Notes: generated from the sequence alone by a model not told the origin. 13,984 bases of DNA from CAYPGJ01 sp964638515 (GCA_964638515.1 CAZWZL010000051.1:1-13984), one strand, 5' to 3'. Shown: positions 5,395 through 12,990, numbered from the stretch's first letter. A program made the numbers and translations.

Positions 5395-6723
5395 TCAGCC
5401 CTGCCCGCCGAAGCCGTAGTCCGCCGGATTCACGGCCTCGCCCGCCGCGATCCGCGCCAGCATCTCCTCGAACGACGTAAAGAACCGATCGCCGCCCAGA
5501 TAGAACTCCTGCACCGCCGGCGTCCGGCGCGACAACGCCCTCAGCTCCCCGAGGTGCCGGCGCGCGATGCCCACCTGCTTACCCCGCTCCTCGGCGTTGC
5601 CCACGCTGCCCAGCGCCGCCTGCACCGCGATGGTCAGCTTGCGGAACAAGTCATTCAACGCCAACTCCGCGCTCGCCGTCGCCTCGCGGTGCTGCTGCTG
5701 ATACTTGTCAGCCTCCTGGCCCACCTCCACCCACTCGCTCTCGCCGACCAGCAGCCGCATGAGCTCGGGCTTCGTGTCCGCAACGCCCTTGGCGAACTTG
5801 AACCGGATCGCGTCCTGCGAGTTCAGCGTCAGGATCTTGCCCTTGGGGTTGACCAGGTACTTCCCGCCGTCGTCAGCCCTCCACCGAACCACGCCGTTCT
5901 CATCGATGTCGCACGACAGCGGCTCCTCGATCTGCATCGACCGCATGATCAGCGGGTCATACCCCCCACGCGCCGAGAACTTCTCGGCCATGAACAGCAG
6001 CTCCTCGAGGAAACGCCCCTCCACGGCCTGCGCGCCGCCGCTGCCCGACGAGAACGCCGTGCACGCGCCGTAGTTGCCCTTCGTCATGAAGTAGATCTCG
6101 TTGCAGGCGTGCGCCGTCATGGCCGCCGCCGAGATCGCGGAGTGAATCCACGCCACCGTCCGGTACTTCGGCTTGAGATCGTTCTGGATCACGTCCGAGA
6201 GCTTCTGAATCTCGCTCACGGCCCCGCCACCCGAATTGATCAGCAGCACCACGATGTCCGGGTTTGAGGGCTCCAGACGCTTGATCGACTCCTTCAATGC
6301 GCTCGCGTTCATGTACGGGCCGACCATGTCCCGCGGCGGCTCGCCCAGCGTGATGAACGCCACGCGCACCGCGCCGTCGTTGGCGCCCTCTTTTGGAGCC
6401 GTCGCTTCCCTCGGCGTGTTCGTCGGCCTCGCAGCCTCGCCCGCTTTGGCGTCCGTGCGCACGGGCGTTGCGCCCGCGTCCTCGCGCTCCACCCGAAGCA
6501 CGTCATCCTTCAGGAACAACTCGATCTTCTCGATCCCGCCGATCTTCGTGACGAAGTAAACGAAGCCGTCGCCCTCGCGCTGCACCGTCCCCTCGATCAC
6601 CCTCCCGTCCTTGAGGTGCAGGCGATCAGCCACCGCCTCGCCCCCACAAAGCGCCGCGGCGGCGGCCACAGCCCACGCCGCCGAGATCGTCAGAGCGCCC
6701 ATCGTCCGAAGCCATCGTCGCAT
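5395..6723 (-). CDS. Exported ClpP/crotonase-fold (NfeD/SppA-like) protein, possible serine protease
   Basis: Predicted exported protein of 442 residues. The N-terminus MRRWLRTMGALTISAAWAVA is a signal peptide or anchor. Residues 34-80 form a small beta domain (LHLKDGRVIEGTV), then a Pro/Ala/Lys-rich linker to about 118. Residues 119-225 resemble the ClpP-type fold of NfeD/SppA peptidases: INSGGG (162-167) fits the oxyanion strand, and SAISAAAM (195-202) places Ser198 where NfeD-like enzymes have the nucleophile. I could not place the catalytic Lys, so activity is uncertain. The C-terminal part is helical and Gln/Glu-rich. I chose ATG 6723 over 6738 because GAGGAG (complement of 6731-6736) precedes it by seven bases. 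It is followed by lpxA and preceded by a paralogue 35 bases upstream. Confidence 0.75.
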   Translation of the reverse strand: MRRWLRTMGALTISAAWAVAAAAALCGGEAVADRLHLKDGRVIEGTVQREGDGFVYFVTKIGGIEKIELFLKDDVLRVEREDAGATPVRTDAKAGEAARPTNTPREATAPKEGANDGAVRVAFITLGEPPRDMVGPYMNASALKESIKRLEPSNPDIVVLLINSGGGAVSEIQKLSDVIQNDLKPKYRTVAWIHSAISAAAMTAHACNEIYFMTKGNYGACTAFSSGSGGAQAVEGRFLEELLFMAEKFSARGGYDPLIMRSMQIEEPLSCDIDENGVVRWRADDGGKYLVNPKGKILTLNSQDAIRFKFAKGVADTKPELMRLLVGESEWVEVGQEADKYQQQHREATASAELALNDLFRKLTIAVQAALGSVGNAEERGKQVGIARRHLGELRALSRRTPAVQEFYLGGDRFFTSFEEMLARIAAGEAVNPADYGFGGQG

Positions 6724-6758
6724 CGAAAAACTCCTCATGTCGCTTCCGCCTCCGCGCC

Positions 6759-8210
6759 TCAGCCCCGCCGCCCGTCACGCTGCGACAGCTTGCGGATCTC
6801 CTCCCGATACTGCTCGATCTGCGAGTTCATCTGCGCGCGCTGCTGGCCCTCACGGTCGTATACCTCCGAGTACACGCCCAGGATGCCGCTCACCTCGCGC
6901 AGCAGCTGCATCTTCTTGCCCAGGAACCGCGCCTGATCCTCGCCCTGCTGCGGCTGCAGATCACGGTGCCGCAGCAGCAGTCGGCGGATCTCCTCCTCCG
7001 CCGCGCCCACACGCTTGGACCAGTCATCCATGATCCCCTGGCCCTTGCCCTCAAGGATCGTGTGCGCCGAGCCGAGACCCATCTCGAACACCAGGTCCTC
7101 GATCGTGCCCGCCGTCCCACGAGACACGCGCAGATCGCGCGCCCACTTCGCGTCCAGGTTCAGCACGTCGTTGCCCTGACGACGGACCTCCTGCTCCATC
7201 GTGTCCTTGTTGTCTCCCTCCCCGTTGTCGCTCAGAACCAGCCAGCCCTCGGCGAGCTGCTCCTTCGTCGGCTCCTTCATCATGTACCTGGGCTCGCCGC
7301 CCTCAAACCGCACCGCCAGCCAGTTCTCGCTCCGCGCCATCGCGCGAACGAGCTCCGGCGCGTATCCCCCGTGAATCGCGATGCCCTCAGCGTGCCCGAG
7401 CCGCAGCGAGATCTGCTTCTCGTTCACCCGGGTGTCCCCGATGTCGAAGTTCTGCAGCGTGCCGATGCCCCCCAGCCGACCGTCCGGCGTGAAGTAGATC
7501 TCCGGGCAGATCAGCGGCAGGAACGCCGCGCCCGCCTCCGCCCGCTTGATCCAGAACACCACCCGCCGCCCGTCGCGCACCGCCCGCTCGATGACCGGCG
7601 TCATGTTTTCCGCCATGAACAGCCCGTCAAACCCGCGGATCCGCTCCGCCACCGACATCCCGGGGAACTCAACCTCTTCCGCCGGCTTGAGGTCCATCTT
7701 CACCACGATCACGTCCGGGTCCATCGACTTCGCGTCGTCGATCGCGCGCTGTAGCGGCGTCTCCGTCACGTCCTTGCCGAATACGCCCTTCAGCTCGATG
7801 AGATACACACGCGCCCCCTCGCCGGTCGTGTCGCCCCCGTCGGCCGTCGTCGCAGCCTGGCCCGCGCCCGACTCCTTCGGCGCCGTCGGCGCCGGCGCGT
7901 CAGGCTTCGATGCCCCGCCCGCGGGCTTCGTCACGCCGCGCTCGATCGTCAGCAACTCCGAGCGCTTGTACGTGGTCGTCGCGGAGATGCCCGCGAACAC
8001 CACCTCCATCTTCACCTCGCGCTCGTTTTCCTCGATGATGCGTCCCTCGACCACGCGACCGTTCTTGAACGTCACGCGATCCAGCCCGCCCTCCGTGTCG
8101 CTCAACGCGGCCATCGCGCTCGCCGTCGGCATGGTCGGGGCAAACCCGATCCAGGCCAGCCCCGCGCCCGCCAGCACCACCGCCGCACATCGCCCGATTC
8201 GTCGCGCCAT
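6759..8210 (-). CDS. Exported ClpP-fold paralogue lacking the catalytic motifs
   Basis: A 483-residue exported paralogue of the next gene. The N-terminus has a signal peptide (MARRIGRCAAVVLAGAGLAW), then a matching beta domain (VTFKNGRVVEGRI, 46-58) and a Pro/Ala/Gly linker. The ClpP-like part aligns without gaps around CPEIYF (235-240) with CNEIYF of the neighbour. In that alignment the putative Ser198 is Ala226, the other Ser is Arg223, and the INSGGG strand is replaced by MDLKPA (172-177). It therefore looks like a pseudoenzyme or binding subunit. The C-terminal 120 residues are a charged coiled coil. ATG 8210 is preferred over 8237 because GAGGAGGA (complement of 8219-8226) lies eight bases upstream. 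Function unknown; pairing with the neighbour suggests a complex. Confidence 0.72.
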   Translation of the reverse strand: MARRIGRCAAVVLAGAGLAWIGFAPTMPTASAMAALSDTEGGLDRVTFKNGRVVEGRIIEENEREVKMEVVFAGISATTTYKRSELLTIERGVTKPAGGASKPDAPAPTAPKESGAGQAATTADGGDTTGEGARVYLIELKGVFGKDVTETPLQRAIDDAKSMDPDVIVVKMDLKPAEEVEFPGMSVAERIRGFDGLFMAENMTPVIERAVRDGRRVVFWIKRAEAGAAFLPLICPEIYFTPDGRLGGIGTLQNFDIGDTRVNEKQISLRLGHAEGIAIHGGYAPELVRAMARSENWLAVRFEGGEPRYMMKEPTKEQLAEGWLVLSDNGEGDNKDTMEQEVRRQGNDVLNLDAKWARDLRVSRGTAGTIEDLVFEMGLGSAHTILEGKGQGIMDDWSKRVGAAEEEIRRLLLRHRDLQPQQGEDQARFLGKKMQLLREVSGILGVYSEVYDREGQQRAQMNSQIEQYREEIRKLSQRDGRRG

Positions 8211-8282
8211 CTGATCGGTCCTCCTCAAATCCGTCACACCCGCCCGATTCGCGTCCAGCCCACGGAATCCCCCTCGTTCGTG

Positions 8283-8288
8283 AGTATA
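8283..8288 (-). promoter_or_regulatory. TATACT, possible -10 box for the ClpP-fold pair
   Basis: TATACT on the minus strand lies in the only gap over 100 bases within the minus-strand cluster, between cca and the ClpP-fold pair. It would give a leader of about 66 nt before the ATG at 8210. It shares the octamer GAGTATAC (plus strand) with the lpxA site. No clear -35 was seen. Confidence 0.35.
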
Positions 8289-8321
8289 CGACCCGACCCT
8301 GCGCAGGTTCCCCCGCCCGCC

Positions 8322-9560
8322 TCAGGGCCCCGTACGACGAGCTTCCTCGAGCGCCTCCTCCCGCGACCGAACCCGCCCCTCCAGCTGCGCGTCGTACACC
8401 GCGTCCAGCACCCCGCGAAACGTGGGCCCCGGCCGCATGCCCATCGCGATCAGGTCATCACCGCTCACCCAGGCTTGCGGCGCCAATCCGCCGAACGTCC
8501 CCGCGAGCCCCCGCACATCCGCCTCGATCGCGCTGCCCCGCTCGCCGTCCCGAGCCCGCACGATCGCGAGCGCGCCCCCGAACCACGACGATGACGCCGC
8601 CCGTTTGCGAGCCGCCACCCCCAACGCTTCCCAACCCCCCTCGAGCGTTCCCACTCCCCGGACGGCCGCAGACATGGCCTCCGTCTCGTCATTGCTCAGG
8701 CACAGTGAACGGCGCCATCTCGAGACGGACGCCCCGGCGCCTTCCAGCCCCGCCCGGTCGATGGCCCACGCAGCCAAGGCCGTGGCCACATCCGAGTCGT
8801 GCGGCAATCCCCCAAGCGCGCGCGCTTCACCATCCACATGCGCCTCCCCCAGCGCCGGCGCATCCAGGCCCAACGCCGTCATGCACCGCACGGCCTCCGC
8901 GCGCGATCCGTGCGAGAGCATCTTGCGCATCTCGTCCCCCACACGCTCGCGGCTCACGCCGTCCAGCCCCCGCGCCCGTGCGCGCATCGCCTCCCCCGTC
9001 GAGGCGTCAATCACGAACCCGAGCCGCGCCGCCAATCGAACGCCACGCAGCGCGCGCAGGTGATCCTCCTCAAGCCGCTTCCCGGCATCACCCACCGCGC
9101 GCAGCCGCCCGGCGCGCAGGTCCTCCACGCCTCCGACAAAGTCGATCACGCGCCCGCCCAGCGGGCTCGACGGCTCGCCCCCGACGCTCTTGGCCAGAGG
9201 ATCGAGAAAGAGCGCGTTGATCGTGAAGTCCCGACGGCGCGCGTCCGCCTGCGCCGTCGAGAAACGCACGTCGTCCGGGCGACGGTTGTCGCTGTACGTC
9301 CCCTCCTCCCGGAACGTGGCCACCTCCACCACCACGCCATGCTGCTTCACGAGCAGCACCCCGAAACTCACGCCGACCTCGTTCACGCGTGGGAACACCT
9401 CCCGCACCCGGTCCGGGTGCGCGCTCGTCGCCACGTCGTAGTCGTCCGGCTCGCGACCCAAAAGCTCGTCGCGAACGCACCCGCCCGCAAAGTACGCCTC
9501 GTGCCCCGCCTTCGTCAGGGCACGAACCACCGCCACGGCCACCTCTCGTGCGCGAGACAC
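8322..9560 (-). CDS. cca: CCA tRNA nucleotidyltransferase / poly(A) polymerase family
   Basis: Class II nucleotidyltransferase that adds or repairs the 3' CCA of tRNAs; some relatives make poly(A) tails. The 412-residue protein has the head motif GGCVRDELLG (26-35), the metal-binding DDYDVAT (39-45, Asp40 and Asp42), the RRDFTINA motif (109-116), and the neck motif region EEDHLRALRGVRLAARLGF. The C-terminal half is helical and more divergent. No HD domain was noticed. The start is GTG 9560, nine bases after the rsmD stop, so it is probably cotranscribed. No Shine-Dalgarno is evident; TAGACT, which includes the rsmD stop codon, ends six bases before GTG. Whether it adds CCA, A-only or poly(A) cannot be told from sequence alone. 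Confidence 0.9.
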   Translation of the reverse strand: MSRAREVAVAVVRALTKAGHEAYFAGGCVRDELLGREPDDYDVATSAHPDRVREVFPRVNEVGVSFGVLLVKQHGVVVEVATFREEGTYSDNRRPDDVRFSTAQADARRRDFTINALFLDPLAKSVGGEPSSPLGGRVIDFVGGVEDLRAGRLRAVGDAGKRLEEDHLRALRGVRLAARLGFVIDASTGEAMRARARGLDGVSRERVGDEMRKMLSHGSRAEAVRCMTALGLDAPALGEAHVDGEARALGGLPHDSDVATALAAWAIDRAGLEGAGASVSRWRRSLCLSNDETEAMSAAVRGVGTLEGGWEALGVAARKRAASSSWFGGALAIVRARDGERGSAIEADVRGLAGTFGGLAPQAWVSGDDLIAMGMRPGPTFRGVLDAVYDAQLEGRVRSREEALEEARRTGP

Positions 9561-9569
9561 GTTGCCAGT

Positions 9570-10211
9570 CTACTCCCCGCCCGCTCCGGCCCTCTCCGGC
9601 CCGAGCCCCGGCCGCCGCGCGTACAGGTGCACCGCCGTCCCGCGATACTCGTGCGTCTCCGGCCCGATCGCGCCCGCGATCGTCAGCGCGCCTTCCGTAG
9701 CCGCGCTGGCGACACCCGATGCGCTCTTGTCTTGCAACGGCCAGGGCGAACGAAGCACCAGAAACCCCGTCTCGTCCAGCCGCTCCACCAGCTTCGACGC
9801 CGCCGACAGCAACCGCTGCCGCTGCGCGGGGTCCTCCATCATCGAATACGGCGGGTCCATGAAGATCACATGCGTGCCCGGCGCCACCCGAGCGAGCGCA
9901 CCAACGCCCAGAGCGTCTCCCGTCACCACCTGCGCACGATCCCCCGCGCCCAGCATCTCGATGTTCGCCTCAAGCACGCGAGCCACCTCGCGACGCTTCT
10001 CGACGAACACGCATTCCAAGGCGCCGCGCGAAATCGCCTCCAGCCCCACCGTGCCCGTCCCCGCGAACAGATCCGCCACCCGCGCGCCCTCGAGGTGTCC
10101 GCGCAGAATGGAGAACACGCTCTCCTTCACGCGGTCCGGCATCGGACGCGTGCCGCTGTCCGGCGGCGAATAGATCGGCCTCGACTTGAACTCGCCCGCG
10201 ATGATCCTCAA
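9570..10211 (-). CDS. rsmD: 16S rRNA (guanine966-N2)-methyltransferase
   Basis: Methylates G966 of 16S rRNA during 30S assembly, with SAM as donor. The 213-residue protein begins MRIIAGEFKSR, the family N-terminus, which supports the TTG start at 10211. SAM-binding motif I is DLFAGTGTVGLEA (47-59) and the catalytic motif is DPPY (119-122). AGGGAG lies about nine bases upstream of the TTG. Length is typical, with a Gly/Ala-rich tail after the Rossmann domain. It sits between the barrel-protein gene (27-base gap) and cca (nine-base gap), forming an RNA-maturation pair with cca. The usual neighbour coaD is absent. Confidence 0.93.
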   Translation of the reverse strand: MRIIAGEFKSRPIYSPPDSGTRPMPDRVKESVFSILRGHLEGARVADLFAGTGTVGLEAISRGALECVFVEKRREVARVLEANIEMLGAGDRAQVVTGDALGVGALARVAPGTHVIFMDPPYSMMEDPAQRQRLLSAASKLVERLDETGFLVLRSPWPLQDKSASGVASAATEGALTIAGAIGPETHEYRGTAVHLYARRPGLGPERAGAGGE

Positions 10212-10238
10212 TCCGGTCCGCTCCCTCTGCCGCCCCGC

Positions 10239-11072
10239 TCAGAACCGAACGACCGCGCCGGCGAATATGCCCGCCGCGGAGCCGTCCCACTCGAAACCGC
10301 CGTCCTCGCCGTCAATCACCTGCATCCGATACCCGATCTGCACGCCAACGTTGCCCCACGGATGCCACTGAAAACCCGCGATCACGTTGATCCCGCTGAT
10401 GTCGTTGCTCCCGCCCGGCCACATGCCGTAGTCCAGGGCCACGTCCATCGTCGCCCGATCCCAGATCTCCAGCTCCAACTTCGCGCCGATCAGCGGCTGC
10501 ACCCACGTCGCCGAGTCGCCCGCGCTCACGCCCCCCGACGAGAAATCGACGTCCACCACGTGCGCCCGCGCGCCCCCGTAGAGGTGCAAGCGCATCTCCA
10601 CCTCCTCGAGCGGATGCTCCCCGAGCGATGTCCGCCACACCCGCGCGCCGATCGTGGCCTCGAACCCCGTGTAGTCGAACGACGTCCGCACCGGCGCGCC
10701 CGCGCCGACCACCAGCCCCCCGGCCGTGAACCCGGCAGACGCCGTGCCGCTCTCGTCCACGCTCGCGCCAAACCCCGACAGCGACATCGTCCAGATGTCA
10801 CCCCGGATATGCGCTTCCCCGGCGGGCGCCAGCACGGGGCCGTCCGCTTCCACGTCCGTGAGATCGACCGCGCCCCCGCCCCCGATCCGCACGTCCCCGG
10901 CGAGCCCCACCCACCACGCCGACGGCTCCACCTGCACTATCCACTGGGAAGGGCGCCGATCCCCCCACAGCCACCACGCCTCGCTCGTCGCGGCTTCCGA
11001 AGCCGTCGCCGGCTCAGCCACCGCGCCCCCGGCCAACGACACGCACACGCACAAGCCTCGGATCAGCCGCAA
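10239..11072 (-). CDS. Predicted outer-membrane beta-barrel protein
   Basis: A 277-residue secreted protein of unknown role. A signal peptide (LRLIRGLCVCVSLAGGAVA) is followed by alternating hydrophobic/polar strands rich in Gly and aromatics. It starts with WIVQVEPSAWWVGLAGDV and ends GAVVRF, the terminal Phe expected of a BAM-inserted barrel. Repeated strand-like pieces such as FDYTGFEATIGARVW and NVGVQIGYRMQV suggest 8-12 strands. I chose TTG 11072 because AAGGAG (complement of 11080-11085) lies seven bases upstream; the in-frame GTG at 11078 would leave only one base. It is first in the minus-strand cluster and divergent from arfB across 65 bases. Function not recognised. Confidence 0.7.
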   Translation of the reverse strand: MRLIRGLCVCVSLAGGAVAEPATASEAATSEAWWLWGDRRPSQWIVQVEPSAWWVGLAGDVRIGGGGAVDLTDVEADGPVLAPAGEAHIRGDIWTMSLSGFGASVDESGTASAGFTAGGLVVGAGAPVRTSFDYTGFEATIGARVWRTSLGEHPLEEVEMRLHLYGGARAHVVDVDFSSGGVSAGDSATWVQPLIGAKLELEIWDRATMDVALDYGMWPGGSNDISGINVIAGFQWHPWGNVGVQIGYRMQVIDGEDGGFEWDGSAAGIFAGAVVRF

Positions 11073-11137
11073 AACCACGCTCCTTCAAGGTGAATCGTCA
11101 AGCCCCAGCGTATCGTGCGTGCGGAGGCGCCGCCGAC

Positions 11138-11602
11138 ATGCCCGAACCACGCGACTCCCAACCAGAGCCCGCCAACGTCGACGGGCTCACGGTTCGCGCG
11201 GGCTGTGTTATCCCCGCCGCCGCACTTCGGTTCGCGTTTGTCCGTTCCTCCGGCCCGGGCGGGCAGAACGTCAACAAGCGGGCGACCCAGGCCCAGCTTC
11301 GCGTGGCCGTGCAGGACATCCCGATCTCCCCGGCTGCCGCGCGCCGATTGCGCGATCTGGCCGGGGCGCGCCTCACCGACGCGGACGAGATCCTCATCGC
11401 GGCGGACCGCCAGCGGTCGCAGAGGCGGAATCTGGAAGACTGCCTTGAGCGGCTTCGGGTTCTGGTTTTGAAGGCGTTGTCGCCGCCCAAGAAGCGGGTG
11501 GCGACCAAGCCGACCAAGGGCTCGCGGGAGCGGCGGCTCAGCGCGAAAGCGCAGCGATCCGAGCGGAAATCCTCGAGGCGGGGGCTCCGGGATCAGGGCT
11601 GA
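11138..11602 (+). CDS. arfB: Peptidyl-tRNA hydrolase ArfB, ribosome rescue
   Basis: Releases peptides from ribosomes stalled on mRNAs lacking a stop codon. The 154-residue protein has the release-factor catalytic loop SSGPGGQNVNK (37-47, GGQ at 41-43). It also has a Lys/Arg-rich tail from about 118 (PPKKRVATKPTKGSRERR), which in ArfB enters the empty mRNA channel. It lacks the codon-recognition domains of RF1/RF2, as expected. The ATG at 11138 has GGAGG (11123-11127) ten bases upstream. The N-terminus is slightly longer than usual. The strand composition of the window changes within this gene: C-rich at the start, G-rich at the end. Confidence 0.92.
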   Translation: MPEPRDSQPEPANVDGLTVRAGCVIPAAALRFAFVRSSGPGGQNVNKRATQAQLRVAVQDIPISPAAARRLRDLAGARLTDADEILIAADRQRSQRRNLEDCLERLRVLVLKALSPPKKRVATKPTKGSRERRLSAKAQRSERKSSRRGLRDQG

Positions 11603-11743
11603 TCGGGCTGCCAAATCGGCGGCTCGAGGGGCGTTTCGGGGGCTGCATGCCCTGTCTCGCGGCGGGAATCGGGGGCCGCGGGCTTTGCGTCGGGTTGGGG
11701 CGGGGCGGGGGCGAGGCGCGGAAGTTGCATCGAAAGGGTCACG

Positions 11744-12253
11744 ATGCAGTCCGTTCCGAACCATCCGAAGCGCGTCCAGGCCGGAGAGCAGGGGGGTGAT
11801 CCGCGCCTGAATCTGCTGCTGACGTACTCGGGGTGGCAGTCGGATTCGTGGGCGGATCGCTTGCCGCAACTCCTTGAGCCGCTTGGGGTTCGGAGCTTCC
11901 GGGCGGGCTCGGCGACGCAGGCCGCGGCGATCATTTCGGATCGGCGGATTCACATGGCGGTGGTGGACCTCCGGCTGCCGTTTGATGGCGGCGAGGCCAA
12001 GGAGGAGGCGGGGGCGCGAGTGCTGGATCTCCTTGCACGGCAGCAGGTTGCGCCGCCCACGGTGGTGGTGAAACGGGGCAAGAGTTCGCGCGAGGACGTG
12101 CGGGATCTGCACTGTGCGTTGCGGGCGGGGGTGTTCGCGGCGATGGACCCTCCGGTGACGCTGGAGGCGATTTTGAGGGTGATGCAGCGGATGTTGGAGC
12201 GTCATTACGCGGGCGTATGGCCCGGTGGCGCGGGACCCATGATGTTCGCCTAG
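11744..12253 (+). CDS. Degenerate response-regulator receiver-like protein
   Basis: A 169-residue protein with a receiver-like fold from about residue 20. AVVDLRLP keeps an Asp (D75) at the phosphoacceptor position. Other catalytic residues are missing: the N-terminal acidic pair is replaced by LLLTYSG (24-30), the Thr/Ser after strand 4 by Lys110, and the Lys-Pro after strand 5 by Asp-Pro (135-136). There is no output domain, only a C-terminal tail ending GPMMFA. Phosphorylation is therefore doubtful, and it may be a protein-interaction module. The ATG at 11744 has AAAGGG about six bases upstream. It lies 90 bases before groES on the same strand. The receiver assignment rests on pattern and is moderately sure. 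Confidence 0.6.
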   Translation: MQSVPNHPKRVQAGEQGGDPRLNLLLTYSGWQSDSWADRLPQLLEPLGVRSFRAGSATQAAAIISDRRIHMAVVDLRLPFDGGEAKEEAGARVLDLLARQQVAPPTVVVKRGKSSREDVRDLHCALRAGVFAAMDPPVTLEAILRVMQRMLERHYAGVWPGGAGPMMFA

Positions 12254-12265
12254 AGGGCTTTTCTA

Positions 12266-12282
12266 CCGGCGGTGTGCGCCGG
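12266..12282 (+). other. 6-bp hairpin between the receiver-like gene and groES
   Basis: CCGGCG (12266-12271) and CGCCGG (12277-12282) pair around a five-base loop, 13 bases after the stop. No T tract follows, so it is at best a weak or Rho-type end. No CIRCE repeat (TTAGCACTC-N9-GAGTGCTAA) occurs in 12254-12343. Confidence 0.35.
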
Positions 12283-12343
12283 ATTGTGGTCATACGAAGC
12301 ATTCACGTACTGAGCAACGAGACAGATAAGGAGCAGACGGATC

Positions 12344-12682
12344 ATGGCAAAGACAGCGACGGCGCCGGCCCCCTCGAAGTCGGGGACGAAGGTGAGCATC
12401 CGGCCTTTGGGTTCGAAGGTGATCGTGAAGCGGGACACCGCTGACGAGAAGACGGAGTCGGGCCTGTACCTGCCGGAGAAGGCGAAGGACAAGCCGAAGT
12501 CGGGCGCGGTGCTGGCGGTCGGGCCGGGGCCGATCAACGAGGACTCGGGGTCTCGGATTCCGCTGAGCGTGAAGGTTGGCGACAAGGTGTTGTTCAACTC
12601 GTACGCGGGGACCGAGGTGAAGATGAACAACCAGGACCTTTTGATCATGGACGAGGACGAGATTCTCGCCATCGTCGACTGA
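12344..12682 (+). CDS. groES: Co-chaperonin GroES
   Basis: Lid of the GroEL folding chamber. The 112-residue protein has an N-terminal extension of about 15 residues (MAKTATAPAPSKSGTK) before the usual start region IRPLGSKVIVKR. The mobile loop (31-50) carries LYLP (41-44) in place of the E. coli IVL tripeptide that docks onto GroEL. The rest follows the family: GAVLAVGPG, VKVGDKVLF, and a C-terminal EILAIVD. The ATG has AAGGAG (12328-12333) ten bases upstream. Codons end mainly in G, as across the right part of the window. First of groES-orf70-groEL, with no recognised HrcA site. Confidence 0.96.
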   Translation: MAKTATAPAPSKSGTKVSIRPLGSKVIVKRDTADEKTESGLYLPEKAKDKPKSGAVLAVGPGPINEDSGSRIPLSVKVGDKVLFNSYAGTEVKMNNQDLLIMDEDEILAIVD

Positions 12683-12689
12683 GCGTTGC

Positions 12690-12902
12690 ATGACGAGCGA
12701 GCAGTTGCGTCTGGCGTTGTCGGAGTTGAACGGCGAGCGCGACCTTGAGGTGGTGCTTGCCGGGGTGACTTCGGCGGCGGGGCTGAAGGTGAAGCGGGCG
12801 ATCCTGATCCCTGACGAGAAGGATCACCTGGTGAAGGTGACGGACGGACAGGCGGTGTTCATTCTGGATTCGGAGCGGGTGGCCGCGCTGAAGATCGGGT
12901 GA
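12690..12902 (+). CDS. Unrecognised 70-residue protein between groES and groEL
   Basis: A small ORF filling the space between groES (seven-base gap) and groEL. It has an amphipathic helix-like start (SEQLRLALSELNG), then alternating strands (LEVVLAGV, LKVKRAILIP, HLVKVTDGQAVFIL) and a short helical end (SERVAALKIG). There is no signal peptide, membrane segment or Cys. The composition is balanced, unlike the Arg/Pro-rich shadow frames elsewhere, and codon ends are G-rich like groES and groEL, which supports a real gene. The ATG has only a weak GAG upstream; coupling to groES is likely. Function unknown; position suggests a chaperonin-linked role, by inference only. Confidence 0.65.
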   Translation: MTSEQLRLALSELNGERDLEVVLAGVTSAAGLKVKRAILIPDEKDHLVKVTDGQAVFILDSERVAALKIG

Positions 12903-12937
12903 CGCCGGTTCGTTCTTGCGGAAGCTTGAGATCGAGC

Positions 12938-12952
12938 GTGGCGCAGCGCCAC
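12938..12952 (+). other. 6-bp hairpin in front of groEL
   Basis: GTGGCG (12938-12943) and CGCCAC (12947-12952) pair around CAG, in the 88-base gap before groEL. No T tract follows. It could be an RNA processing or stabilising stem that sets groEL apart from groES levels; that role is a guess. Confidence 0.4.
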
Positions 12953-12990
12953 AACCACACAGAAGTCTTGAAAGAAGGAAAGAGATACCC

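Noticed and set aside
8799..11093. 764-codon plus-strand frame across cca, rsmD and the barrel gene
   Set aside because: Extremely Arg/Pro/His-rich and antisense to three well-supported genes.
11603..11743. RNA gene or terminator between arfB and the receiver-like gene
   Set aside because: Strongly G-rich 141 bases, but I found no convincing stem or T tract.
11063..12205. 380-codon minus-strand frame opposite arfB and the receiver-like gene
   Set aside because: Arg/His/Pro-rich shadow of two plus-strand genes with normal proteins and Shine-Dalgarno sequences.
12254..12343. CIRCE/HrcA operator upstream of groES
   Set aside because: No TTAGCACTC-N9-GAGTGCTAA or near match; only a short GC hairpin is present.
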